A stretch of DNA of 14,565 nucleotides from an uncultured archaeon. GTDB lineage: Archaea > Thermoproteota > CALKCG01 > B24. Both the position numbers and the translations under genes were made by a program. Under the pieces are notes generated by a model that was not told the DNA's origin, ran no database searches, and worked only from the letters and a program-made list of their open reading frames with translations. Below, piece by piece: positions 7,662 to 14,565 of this stretch (its first letter is position 1; each line of letters begins with the position of its first letter). The stretch spans positions 1-14,565 of the forward strand of contig CALKCG010000006.1 in NCBI GenBank assembly GCA_938082915.1, in the 5' to 3' direction.

Positions 7662-7671
7662 TTTATATAAA
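7662..7671 (-). promoter_or_regulatory. TATA box of the aIF2-beta operon
   Basis: The self-complementary tttatataaa, read on the minus strand, predicts a start near 7640, about 19 bases upstream of the aIF2-beta ATG at 7621. This placement also supports the shorter start. Confidence 0.65.
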
Positions 7672-7804
7672 AGGTTTTCATGTGGATTAAATACGGATTT
7701 CCGCCAACGTTAGAAATTTAAGAGATAAATGGTCGATTTTAGATAAATAATTTGATCTTCTTAAAATCAAGACGCTTAAAGTAATTCTTTTAAGGAGAAA
7801 GCAA

Positions 7805-7821
7805 TTTGTTAAATTAACAAA
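7805..7821. promoter_or_regulatory. Perfect 17-nt palindrome at the metG start
   Basis: TTTGTTAA (7805-7812), one A, then TTAACAAA (7814-7821) form a perfect inverted repeat ending one base before the metG ATG. A TATA-like cttttaagg at 7785-7793 would place the transcription start at about 7815, inside the palindrome. This is a classic position for an archaeal repressor operator, and a hairpin here would also occlude initiation. No factor can be named. Confidence 0.45.
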
Positions 7822-7822
7822 C

Positions 7823-9532
7823 ATGGTTAGAAAAGTACTTATTACAGCGGCCTTACCATATGTTTACGCTCCCAGACATTTCGGACATTTAGCAGGAGCG
7901 TACCTACCTGCGGATATATATGTCAGATATAGAAGGCTTACAGGCGATGACGTAATATACGTATGCGGTACGGATGAAAATGCAACCTCCGTCGTATTGG
8001 AGGCCATGCGACTTAAGATTCAACCGAGAGAGTTATGCGATAGAAACTACATCATTCAGAAGACTGTCTTTGAAAAACTCGGAATAAGCTTCGATATATA
8101 CTCTAGAACGTCTCTACCTATACATTTTGAAACAGTTGAGGAATTCTATAAAACCCTTTACGATAAAGGCTTCATATATGAGAAAAACATTAAACAACTT
8201 TTCTGTCCAAAATGTAATACTTTTCTTCCAGATAGATTTGTCAAAGGGGTATGCCCATATTGTGGAGCTCAAGACCAGTATGGTGATGTTTGTGAAAAAT
8301 GCGGAAGGTGGTACGATGGTTGGGAGCTCACAGATCCTAAATGTGTAATCTGCGGTACTAAACCAGTTTTAAAAGAAAGCATTCACTATTTTCTTAAACT
8401 GTCGGCGCTCACAGGTAAAGTTTTACAGTATGTAAAGCGTAAAGGCTCTAATTGGAGAAAAGCTACGTTAAACAAAACATTATCCTGGCTTCTGAAGGAG
8501 GGTTTAAAAGATAAAGATATAACTAGAGACTACGATTGGGGTCCTCCCGCCCCTTTTCCGAAAGCTAAAGGTCAAGTTATATATAACTGGGCTGAAAACC
8601 TCTTAGGCTACATATCTGCTACAAAACACTGGGCTATTGAGCATAATAAACCTGAAATGTGGGTTGAATATTGGAAAAAAAGCGATGTGGAACTCTACTG
8701 CTTTATAGGTAAAGACAATTTATTCTTCCATACGATTCTCTTTCCAGCTCTTCTAATCGCCTATGGAGATTATGTTCTACCGGAGAACATTGTAGTAAGT
8801 GAGTTTGTTAATCTCGAAGGAGAGAAGCTCTCCACCAGCAGAGGATGGGTAATATGGCTTCATGAAATGCTTGAGAAATTTCATCCAGATATGATACGGT
8901 ACTATGCTGTAGTAATAGCTCCGGAACATAGAGATACGAATTTTAAATGGAAAGATTTCCAGGTAAAGGTAAACAATGAGCTTATCGCAAATCTTGCGAA
9001 TTTTGTAAATAGAGTTTTAACACTTCTCCATAAACTTTCAAATGGAGTCGTTCCAAAACCGGACAAATTAGATGAATATGATATGAAAATGCTTAGTGAA
9101 ATAGATGGAGCTGCCGAAAAAGTAATGATGGAAATCGAGCGGTTTGAATTTAAGAAAGGTCTTAAGGAGATCATGAAGCTTTCATCTCTTGGAAATAGCT
9201 ATTTGAACACTAAGATGCCTTGGAACAACCCCAAGACTGCACCGTCAGCACTCTACGTAGCTTCCCAAATAGTTTACGCTATTTCAATATTGTTAATACC
9301 GTACCTACCGTTTACGGCAGCTGAGATTAGACGCATGCTCAATATACCTGAGGACTTAAACTCAGTAAGGTGGAGTTCTCTTAAAGAGACGCTTAAGCCT
9401 GGACATAAAGTTTCTAAACCTAGACCTTTATTTAGAAAAATTCGAGATGAAGATATCGCATCTGAAATAGATAAACTTGAAAAATTGAGGATTAAGCATG
9501 AAGTTAAAACTGGATCTTCACGTTCACACTAA
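7823..9532 (+). CDS. metG: Methionyl-tRNA synthetase, archaeal type
   Basis: Known role: ATP-dependent charging of tRNA-Met, including initiator tRNA. Seen: ALPYVYAPRHFGH with the class I HIGH-like motif HFGH at residues 19-22; GTDENAT; two zinc knuckles in the connective peptide (CPKC with CPYC, then CEKC with CVIC, about residues 128-178); and the KMSKS-like motif KLSTS at 335-339, followed by the anticodon-binding helical domain. The 569-residue protein ends soon after that domain, so it lacks the C-terminal EMAP/OB tRNA-binding module of some homologues; in Archaea this is often a separate gene, not seen here. The ATG at 7823 gives the expected N-terminus. The last 35 bases overlap the PHP gene, which suggests co-transcription. 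Confidence 0.96.
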   Translation: MVRKVLITAALPYVYAPRHFGHLAGAYLPADIYVRYRRLTGDDVIYVCGTDENATSVVLEAMRLKIQPRELCDRNYIIQKTVFEKLGISFDIYSRTSLPIHFETVEEFYKTLYDKGFIYEKNIKQLFCPKCNTFLPDRFVKGVCPYCGAQDQYGDVCEKCGRWYDGWELTDPKCVICGTKPVLKESIHYFLKLSALTGKVLQYVKRKGSNWRKATLNKTLSWLLKEGLKDKDITRDYDWGPPAPFPKAKGQVIYNWAENLLGYISATKHWAIEHNKPEMWVEYWKKSDVELYCFIGKDNLFFHTILFPALLIAYGDYVLPENIVVSEFVNLEGEKLSTSRGWVIWLHEMLEKFHPDMIRYYAVVIAPEHRDTNFKWKDFQVKVNNELIANLANFVNRVLTLLHKLSNGVVPKPDKLDEYDMKMLSEIDGAAEKVMMEIERFEFKKGLKEIMKLSSLGNSYLNTKMPWNNPKTAPSALYVASQIVYAISILLIPYLPFTAAEIRRMLNIPEDLNSVRWSSLKETLKPGHKVSKPRPLFRKIRDEDIASEIDKLEKLRIKHEVKTGSSRSH

Positions 9533-10160
9533 TGCTTCTGGAGATTCTTTGATCAGACTTGATGAGGCTTTAATTGAGGCTAAAGCTAAAGGTTTAAATG
9601 GTCTGGCCTTAACCGAACATGGAACACCTTCAAAGGTTAGGGGTTTTACGAGAGGTGTTCTTATCATACCTGGTTTGGAGGTAAATACGCTCATAGGTCA
9701 TGTACTGGTTTTAGGAGTAGATCAGTGGAGGCTTAAGCCAGGCTTAAAACCTATACGGGTAGTGCTAGAGGAGGCGAAGAGGCTTGGAGCAGTTACAGTT
9801 TTAGCGCATCCTTTTCCCAGAACGCTAATTCCTTCATTTATACTTCGAATTAGGCAATCTGGGTTGGATGCTATAGAAGTCTTAAATTCAGGTACCATTC
9901 TTTTCCCAGTATCATCTAGAGTTAATATGAGGGCGTCTCTTAAATTCAATATACCAATGACTGCTGGAAGCGATTCCCACATACGTAGAACAATAGGATA
10001 TGCGTATACTATTGTTGAAGTACCTTCAATTGGCATGGAGGACATATTAGAGTCAATTAGAAGGGGGTTGACGGAAGTTTATGGAAGGGCAAGCGGCTTG
10101 AAGGCTAAACTTGAGAAGAGGATTCATGGGAAAAGGTTTGAGCAATTTTCTCCGCTATAA
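9498..10160 (+). CDS. PHP-domain phosphoesterase
   Basis: Seen in order: LDLHVHTNASGDS (H-x-H at residues 8 and 10), LTEHG, PGLEV, VLAHPF and GSDSH, the full metal-binding set of the PHP domain. At 220 residues it is a stand-alone PHP protein of the YciV/TrpH-like type, whose members hydrolyse nucleotide or oligonucleotide phosphates; the exact substrate is unknown. The ATG at 9498 overlaps the end of metG by 35 bases and has GAGGAT ending five bases before it. The last 56 bases overlap the convergent DUF354 gene, so the basic C-terminal tail (KLEKRIHGKRFEQF) is encoded by DNA that also encodes the other protein. Confidence 0.88.
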   Translation: MKLKLDLHVHTNASGDSLIRLDEALIEAKAKGLNGLALTEHGTPSKVRGFTRGVLIIPGLEVNTLIGHVLVLGVDQWRLKPGLKPIRVVLEEAKRLGAVTVLAHPFPRTLIPSFILRIRQSGLDAIEVLNSGTILFPVSSRVNMRASLKFNIPMTAGSDSHIRRTIGYAYTIVEVPSIGMEDILESIRRGLTEVYGRASGLKAKLEKRIHGKRFEQFSPL

Positions 10161-11178
10161 ACTCTGCGGGATTTACCATAGAAGCTAAAAGCTTACTAGC
10201 TTTCCTCTCAAACTTAACCTTTTCGCGAAACTCTAGAAAACGCTCTATGAGTTTTAAAGCTTCTTCTGAGTTGGAGACTTTACATAGGAGACTTTTACTT
10301 ATGAGGAATTTCTCAACGTATGTTTCTCTGCCAGGGTAGCATGAAATTACTGGAACACCTAACAGAGCAGCTTCAGAGTTCATAGTCCCCCCACCTCCTA
10401 CAAACACCGTAGCTGAGCACAATAGGTTTACAGCATCTATTGTTTTCTCCAATACTAGAGCCTTTACGTTAAGTTCTTCTAAGATTTTCTGTAATTGCTC
10501 CTCATATCTAGGTATTATGACTGGCTGAATGTCAAATCTTTGAATGGCTTTTAAAGCTATTTCTTCGACGAGACCGCCCATGCCGAGTATGTACGACGCT
10601 TGGCTTTCTTCAAGCCTGAATACCACTATCGGTTTCTCTTTGGATAGCCCCAATGATTTAACAATATTTAGATCCGGTTTAAAATTCTTAAGCCACGCAG
10701 CTGGATCTAAAGCCCTATATTTAAAAATCCTAGAAGGTTCTATACCGTATACTGTCCAAGCACTCTTAGGTATAATCCAAGGTGTGAACAGTATTTTAGA
10801 CAGCGGAATCGATAGCTTTGCCACAGCGTTTGAATGTGGACTGTCATTTACAGCTACATGAGGTATATTTAGCCCGAAGGCTACTCTAGATGCTTCTGGA
10901 GAAGAGAAGGATACAACTAGATTGGGTCTGATTTTCTGGAAAACCTTCTTAAGTTCTATCATCCGCTCCAAACTGGCTTCGAGCTTTCCTTCAAGCGTTG
11001 CTCCGCCATACCTACCTACCAAGTATGCCTCTTCACCTAAAGCTTCTAAAAGTCCAACAACTTCCCTAAACACTCTAGCCGTTTTATAGACTTCGAAACC
11101 CCGTCTCTCAAGCTCTCTTCCCAAAACTGAGAAAAATCTACATTGCTTTGGCGTTAAAATGTCAAGCAAAACTTTCAT
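10105..11178 (-). CDS. DUF354 family protein, GT-B-like fold
   Basis: This 357-residue protein begins MKVLLDILTPKQCRFF and has the two-domain pattern of DUF354, relatives of the UDP-GlcNAc 2-epimerase/GT-B glycosyltransferases. Seen: an N-terminal Rossmann-like half with LVVSFSSPEASR and VAVNDSPHS, a central VVFRLEESQASY segment, and a C-terminal FVGGGGTMNSEAALLGVPVI, which is the usual donor-binding loop of GT-B proteins. The function is not established; a nucleotide-sugar or surface-glycan step is reasonable given the nearby UDP-sugar operon, though it is transcribed in the opposite direction. The stop is TAG. The 3' end overlaps the PHP gene by 56 bases tail to tail. The ATG start fits the family; no strong SD is seen. 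Confidence 0.83.
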   Translation of the reverse strand: MKVLLDILTPKQCRFFSVLGRELERRGFEVYKTARVFREVVGLLEALGEEAYLVGRYGGATLEGKLEASLERMIELKKVFQKIRPNLVVSFSSPEASRVAFGLNIPHVAVNDSPHSNAVAKLSIPLSKILFTPWIIPKSAWTVYGIEPSRIFKYRALDPAAWLKNFKPDLNIVKSLGLSKEKPIVVFRLEESQASYILGMGGLVEEIALKAIQRFDIQPVIIPRYEEQLQKILEELNVKALVLEKTIDAVNLLCSATVFVGGGGTMNSEAALLGVPVISCYPGRETYVEKFLISKSLLCKVSNSEEALKLIERFLEFREKVKFERKASKLLASMVNPAEFIAEKIAQTFSHESSSQV

Positions 11179-11335
11179 ACTTTCAGTAAAACCTTCACTT
11201 CTACTTTCTAAAAAGCGTTACCTTGTTAAAGATCCTCACGTAGTTGAATCTGCTTCGATTAACTTTACAGTGAAATCCATTTATTTGAAATAGTGCTTTT
11301 TTAAACTATGACGTAAATCATTGTGTTTTTCCAAT

Positions 11336-11580
11336 CTACTTATGATCGAGCAATTCCTTGACATGTAGGATGCATCTGGTCTTATGATGTCTTATCGACG
11401 TCTCCCAGCGCTTTAATGGATAGAATGATATTTTCTTCAACCTTGAATTATTCAGTTTTCTCTCAATGCGTTTCTCTGCTTCATGAAGTTTATTCCGGCA
11501 GTCATAGCGAAGTATTGAAAACTTTATCCCCATTTTTCAGAGATTATAGTGACAGTACTATGCTCTAAATCGACGGCAAT
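11336..11580 (-). pseudogene. Probable relic of an IS605-family TnpB/OrfB protein
   Basis: Minus-strand reading from 11580 gives IAVDLEHSTVTIISEKWG and then a stop. Adding one G to the run of four at about 11529-11532 joins it to a 65-residue frame from 11533 (GIKFSILRYD, EKRIERKLNNSRLKK, RHHKTRCILHVKELL). The order resembles the RuvC-I start of TnpB (an acidic residue in a G-V-D context), then a basic helical region and R-x-x-x-LH. No RuvC-II or RuvC-III part, zinc ribbon or element ends were found, so this would be an internal fragment of about 80 residues. The 65-residue frame could instead be a small gene of unknown function. Family assignment is tentative. Confidence 0.35.
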
Positions 11581-11608
11581 CCATTAGAACCACGCCAATC
11601 CTAAATGG

Positions 11609-11620
11609 TATAATTTAAAT
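11609..11620 (+). promoter_or_regulatory. TATA box of the UDP-sugar operon, with adjacent inverted repeat
   Basis: tataatttaaat predicts a start near 11641, some 33 bases before the ATG at 11674, with an SD GGAG at 11664-11667. AAATTC (11617-11622) and GAATTT (11632-11637) form a 6-bp inverted repeat between TATA and start site, where a regulator could bind; it may be chance. Confidence 0.45.
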
Positions 11621-11673
11621 TCTCATAGTTAGAATTTTAGAGTGCCAACATATACGTAAAGAGGGAGTCCTTT

Positions 11674-13050
11674 ATGACTAATATAATGGATCTAAATCCT
11701 GAGGAAATTCCCGATATGCTTACTAAAGGAGATCTTAAACTGAGCGTAATAGGTTGTGGAGTTATGGGTCTACCGTTAGCTTGCCTTTACGCGGATAAAG
11801 GGGTTGAAGTTTATGGGGTGGACGCAAATGTAGAACTTGTTGACAGGCTTAAGCGTGGTATAATTCCAAATTCTGAACCGGGACTTCAAACACTTCTTCA
11901 AAAAGTGCTTAGGATGGGAAAATTTCATCCAACTACAGATATTAAATCTGCTGTTAGCGATTCTGAGATCATTATGATTATCGTATCGGCTTTAGTAAAT
12001 CAATTCGGTATCCCAGACTACTCCCCCCTCCGTAAAGTTGCAGAAGATTTAGGTACGTGTATGACAAGGGGTAGTCTTATTATTCAAAGCAGTACAACTG
12101 GTCCAGGTGTAACTGAAGAAGTAGTTAAAGAGAGAATTGAGGCATTGTCTAATTTAAAGGCTGAGCAGGACTTCGGTTTTGCCTATAGTCCCCTCAGAGG
12201 GGCGGAGGGAACATTGCTGAGGGATCTTGTAAGTTATCCTAGAATTGTCGGAGCAGTTGGACCTAAAAGTCTTATAGTCAGTGAAGCTGTTTTGAAAATG
12301 GTTGTCGAAGGGGGGATTGTTAGAGTTAGGGATATTAAAACAGCTGAAACTGTCAAACTTTTTGAAAACTTCTATCGGTTTGCCACATTAGTTATTAGCC
12401 ATGAGCTGGCGATCCTATGTGAAAAAATAGGTGTAGATTATCTTGAAGTATTGAAGGCTGCTACGACTCAGCCATTCTGCCACCTTCTTAAACCTAGCAT
12501 AGGTGTTGGTGGTCATCTTCCTAAGGATGCTCAACTCTTGCAGAATTCAGCTGAAAACGTTAATTTTAACTTACGTACGCTCAAAGTAACTTTAAAAGTT
12601 AATGATAATCTTCTTAGATATGATTATGCACTTGTAATGAAAGCTTTAAGAAAGCTTGGAAAACCCCTTAGACGTTCTAGGATACTTGTACTTGGGTTAA
12701 GCTTTAAACCAAATGTTAAAAATACTAGAAACTCCTATAGTCTTAAATTGGCAAATGAGCTACTGAAGAAGGGGGCTGAAGTGGTGGTCTATGATCCATA
12801 TTTTACACGTGATGAAATTAGAGGCATGGGCTTTAAAACGTCTTTAAGCCTCAAGAGGGCTCTTAGAGATGTTGATTGTGTAATCATAGCTACACCACAC
12901 GATGTATTTAAAAGTATAAGCTTAAGCGACTTTAAAAGCCCTGATGGTAAAACTATAGCCATAGTAGACTTCGGCAGGATATTCAACCGTGAAGAAGTTG
13001 AAAAAGCCAACCTTATATACGTCGGTGTAGGAGCTGATTCTCTTGACTAA
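11674..13050 (+). CDS. UDP-glucose/UDP-GlcNAc dehydrogenase homologue lacking catalytic Cys and Glu
   Basis: The family oxidises the sugar C6 of UDP-glucose, UDP-GlcNAc or UDP-ManNAc to the uronate with two NAD. Seen: the N-terminal Rossmann GCGVMGLPLA (the Gly motif follows about 25 residues of extra N-terminus), VYGVDAN, SEPGLQ and QSSTTGPG; the central helix AETVKLFEN with Lys228 and Asn232, correctly four apart; and the C-terminal domain LGLSFKPNVKNTRNSYS with YDPYF. Odd: the active-site loop normally GVGGHCxPxD reads GVGGHLPKD (277-285), one residue short and without Cys, and SPE reads SPLR (Leu174), removing a catalytic Glu. NEL reads SHEL. The frame is intact and codon use is ordinary, so this is probably a paralogue with altered or regulatory function, perhaps a partial oxidation, an epimerase-like role or a non-catalytic one. 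The gene overlaps the next by 8 bases. Confidence 0.85.
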   Translation: MTNIMDLNPEEIPDMLTKGDLKLSVIGCGVMGLPLACLYADKGVEVYGVDANVELVDRLKRGIIPNSEPGLQTLLQKVLRMGKFHPTTDIKSAVSDSEIIMIIVSALVNQFGIPDYSPLRKVAEDLGTCMTRGSLIIQSSTTGPGVTEEVVKERIEALSNLKAEQDFGFAYSPLRGAEGTLLRDLVSYPRIVGAVGPKSLIVSEAVLKMVVEGGIVRVRDIKTAETVKLFENFYRFATLVISHELAILCEKIGVDYLEVLKAATTQPFCHLLKPSIGVGGHLPKDAQLLQNSAENVNFNLRTLKVTLKVNDNLLRYDYALVMKALRKLGKPLRRSRILVLGLSFKPNVKNTRNSYSLKLANELLKKGAEVVVYDPYFTRDEIRGMGFKTSLSLKRALRDVDCVIIATPHDVFKSISLSDFKSPDGKTIAIVDFGRIFNREEVEKANLIYVGVGADSLD

Positions 13051-13978
13051 GATAGCGGTTATAGGTGTAGGTTTCTGGGGTAGAAACCATGCTAGAGTCT
13101 ATAGCGAGATAGAGGATGTTGAACTTGTTGCAGTATGTGATATAGACCGTGAAAGATCTAGAAGCGTAGCTAAGAAATACGGATGTAGAGCATACAGCGA
13201 TTTTAAGGAGATGCTTCTTGTTGAAAAGCCAGATGCCGTAAGTGTATGCACACCAACGACCACGCATTTTGAGATAACATCTGAAGTTTTAAGCCATGGG
13301 GTACACAGTTTAACTGAGAAGCCTTTATGTAGTACTTTAGAGGAGGCTGAGAAGCTTCGAGATTTAGCTCACAGTTTAGGACTTAAACTCATGCCAGGAC
13401 ATATAGAACGCTTTAACCCAGCTGTGGGGAGGATTAAGACGCTGATAGATAACGGTGTACTCGGCCAAATTATACTTATAACTGCCAGAAGAGTTTCTAG
13501 GTGGCCTGAACGTATAGGAGACGTGGGCGTTGTCAAGGATTCTGCTATACACGATTTAGATATCATGCGTTTCCTCGTAGGTGATGTTGAGAGCGTTTAC
13601 GCTAAGGTTGGCAATCTCTGGCATAGATTTGAAGACTACGCTGAAGCAATCCTCCACTTTAAAAGTGGAGTTACAGGGTTTATAGAGGCCAACTGGCTTA
13701 CGCCACGCAAGATCAGGTCTCTGATAATCACCGGAAGTGAGGCTACCGCTTCGCTAGATTATATATCTCAAGAAGTTGTAATAGAAGATTTTGAAAAAGT
13801 TCTTCAGCCGACTGTTAAATATGAGGAGCCTTTAATGAGGGAGCTTAAACACTTTATCAATGTTGTTTTAGGTAGGGAGAGTTTACTTCTGACTGCTGAT
13901 GATGGAGTGGAAGCGCTTAGAATATGTGAGGCAATACTTAAATCTAGCTATAAAGGTGAAAGGATTTATTTGAGGTGA
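13043..13978 (+). CDS. Gfo/Idh/MocA family NAD(P)-dependent oxidoreductase
   Basis: This 311-residue protein has an N-terminal Rossmann domain (IGVGFWGRNHAR; CDIDRER), the signature TEKPL with Lys93 in E-K-P, then GHIERFNPAV and D-x3-H (DSAIH, His170, followed by DLDIMRFL), the active-site pair of the family. The GHxERFNP and IHDLDIMR segments resemble UDP-N-acetyl-glucosaminuronate 3-dehydrogenases (WlbA/WbpB type) that prepare 2,3-diamino sugars. That match and its position after a UDP-sugar dehydrogenase homologue suggest a nucleotide-sugar substrate; an aminotransferase partner is not seen in the window. The start is TTG at 13043, with AGGAG at 13029-13033, overlapping the previous gene; the protein begins directly with TKIAVIG, as expected. 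Confidence 0.87.
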   Translation: MTKIAVIGVGFWGRNHARVYSEIEDVELVAVCDIDRERSRSVAKKYGCRAYSDFKEMLLVEKPDAVSVCTPTTTHFEITSEVLSHGVHSLTEKPLCSTLEEAEKLRDLAHSLGLKLMPGHIERFNPAVGRIKTLIDNGVLGQIILITARRVSRWPERIGDVGVVKDSAIHDLDIMRFLVGDVESVYAKVGNLWHRFEDYAEAILHFKSGVTGFIEANWLTPRKIRSLIITGSEATASLDYISQEVVIEDFEKVLQPTVKYEEPLMRELKHFINVVLGRESLLLTADDGVEALRICEAILKSSYKGERIYLR

Positions 13979-14271
13979 GTCTGCTGAAGAGGAGGCTTAT
14001 GGATATATTGGCGTGTCCTATCGATAAACACTATCCTCTTGAGCTTTTCGTATTCGAGGAGAGGGAGGACGGTGAAATCGTAGAGGGTCTTATATGGTGT
14101 TCTAAGTGTAATAGATTTTACCCGATACGGGATGAGATTCCCGAAATGCTTCCAGACGAGCTTAGAAATTTAAAAGAAGACCTGGAGTTTCTCGAAAAGT
14201 GGAAAAACAGAATACCTGAGGAGATCCTATCGGGTGGAAAACCGATAAACCTACGGTTTAAACGAGGTTAA
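13975..14271 (+). CDS. Trm112-like zinc-binding protein
   Basis: This 98-residue protein shows LMDILACPIDK near the N-terminus (Cys14) and CSKCNRFYPIRDEIPEMLP (Cys42, Cys45), the Trm112/UPF0434 pattern. Known: Trm112 is the activating partner of several SAM methyltransferases acting on tRNA, rRNA and release factor, and in Archaea it binds many methyltransferases. The first zinc pair has only one Cys. The start taken is GTG 13975, overlapping the TGA of the oxidoreductase as GTGA, which implies coupled translation. An ATG at 13999, with GGAGG three bases before it, is an alternative that would give MDILACP. No methyltransferase gene is adjacent; its place in a sugar operon is unexplained. Confidence 0.83.
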   Translation: MSLLKRRLMDILACPIDKHYPLELFVFEEREDGEIVEGLIWCSKCNRFYPIRDEIPEMLPDELRNLKEDLEFLEKWKNRIPEEILSGGKPINLRFKRG

Positions 14272-14278
14272 GATAACA

Positions 14279-14371
14279 TTAGAAGAAAAATTGTTGGTAA
14301 AAATAATTAAACGAATAGTTGAAGCCTATAATCCTAGAGAGACGATGATATTGGAACTATACCATTTTTAA
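14279..14371 (+). pseudogene. Short coding-like remnant, possibly nucleotidyltransferase N-terminus
   Basis: The frame reads LEEKLLVKIIKRIVEAYNPR, then ETMILELYHF and a stop. The first part resembles the helix before the GSY motif of minimal (MNT) nucleotidyltransferases, which usually continue with an I-I-L-F-G-S-Y strand; here it degenerates at that point. No intact domain follows, and the assignment rests on a short stretch. Confidence 0.2.
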
Positions 14372-14398
14372 TCCATCGGGTATGTCTAACAACACCGG

Positions 14399-14542
14399 TC
14401 AATTTTTGACGATCAATCTCTTTAATCCTACCTCTACCATCCTTTGAATAACGTGTCCAAGCTTCAGCGCATAGTGTAAGCTTGTAAATGAAACATCAGT
14501 TCCATGCATAAACGCTAAGCAACAATCCTCTCCTAATATCAT
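14399..14542 (-). other. Unrecognised 47-codon minus-strand frame
   Basis: The translation (MILGEDCCLAFMHG, then a segment ending LKRLIVKN) has coding-like composition. The same frame continues past its TGA with PVLLDIPDGLKMV before a TAG at 14357-14359. No SD or TATA is apparent, and the frame upstream of the ATG is closed at 14554. It may be a remnant of a larger gene extending beyond the window or chance. No family recognised. Confidence 0.2.
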
Positions 14543-14565
14543 TAGGTGGGCTTAACAACATATTC

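Larger units (their letters stand above)
11179..11673. other. 495-bp intergenic region between divergent genes
   Basis: It holds upstream sequence of the DUF354 gene (no convincing promoter identified), a decayed minus-strand coding remnant at about 11336-11580, and the promoter of the UDP-sugar operon at its right end. In 11179-11335 nothing definite was seen. Confidence 0.6.

Noticed and set aside
7622..7681. 20-residue N-terminal extension of aIF2-beta
   Set aside because: It contains the operon's TATA box and is unlike the family N-terminus; ATG 7621 gives the normal length.
1..14565. tRNA genes, rRNA and CRISPR arrays
   Set aside because: No T-loop GTTC-x-A-x-x-C context with a matching acceptor stem, no rRNA-like conserved blocks and no regularly spaced direct repeats were seen by eye.

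Overview
The window is archaeal DNA. It carries archaeal translation initiation factor aIF2-beta, a DUF424 gene, an archaeal-type methionyl-tRNA synthetase and a Trm112-like zinc protein. Promoters have archaeal TATA boxes, some genes have GGTGA/GAGG-type Shine-Dalgarno sites, and TTG and GTG starts occur. It looks AT-rich (roughly 40% G+C by eye, not computed). The gene set fits the TACK side of the Archaea, perhaps a Bathyarchaeia- or Korarchaeia-like lineage, but the lineage is inference.

Layout. (1) Positions 1-2876, plus strand: the 3' part of a TIM-barrel sugar isomerase/epimerase, a 260-bp spacer with a candidate promoter and a possibly structured leader, then a divergent ATP-type phosphoenolpyruvate carboxykinase with a TTG start. 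(2) 2911-5155: a short MscS-type channel on the minus strand shares a mirror-image double TATA element with a plus-strand polysaccharide deacetylase gene. That deacetylase is a heavily decayed pseudogene (at least six indels and four in-frame stops). (3) 5194-6036: a second TIM-barrel sugar isomerase-like gene. (4) 6049-7621, minus strand: a compact operon aIF2-beta > DUF424 > archaeal metallophosphoesterase, with a clear TATA box and starts corrected inward. (5) 7823-10160, plus strand: metG, headed by a perfect 17-nt palindrome, overlapping a PHP-domain phosphoesterase. (6) 10105-11178, minus strand: a DUF354 (GT-B-like) protein whose 3' end overlaps the PHP gene tail to tail. (7) 11179-11673: non-coding, with a probable relic of an IS605-family TnpB/OrfB protein. 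(8) 11674-14271, plus strand: an operon of a UDP-sugar dehydrogenase homologue, a Gfo/Idh/MocA oxidoreductase and a Trm112-like protein, joined by short overlaps. (9) 14272-14565: small coding-like remnants on both strands.

How the genes work together: aIF2-beta, MetRS and Trm112 belong to translation. PEPCK and the two TIM-barrel proteins point to central carbon and sugar metabolism. The dehydrogenase/oxidoreductase pair, perhaps with the DUF354 protein, suggests nucleotide-sugar synthesis for cell-surface glycans. The most notable point is that the dehydrogenase homologue keeps its fold and the Lys/Asn pair but has lost the catalytic Cys and Glu, so it is unlikely to be an ordinary UDP-sugar 6-dehydrogenase. 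No rRNA, tRNA or CRISPR array was recognised by eye.
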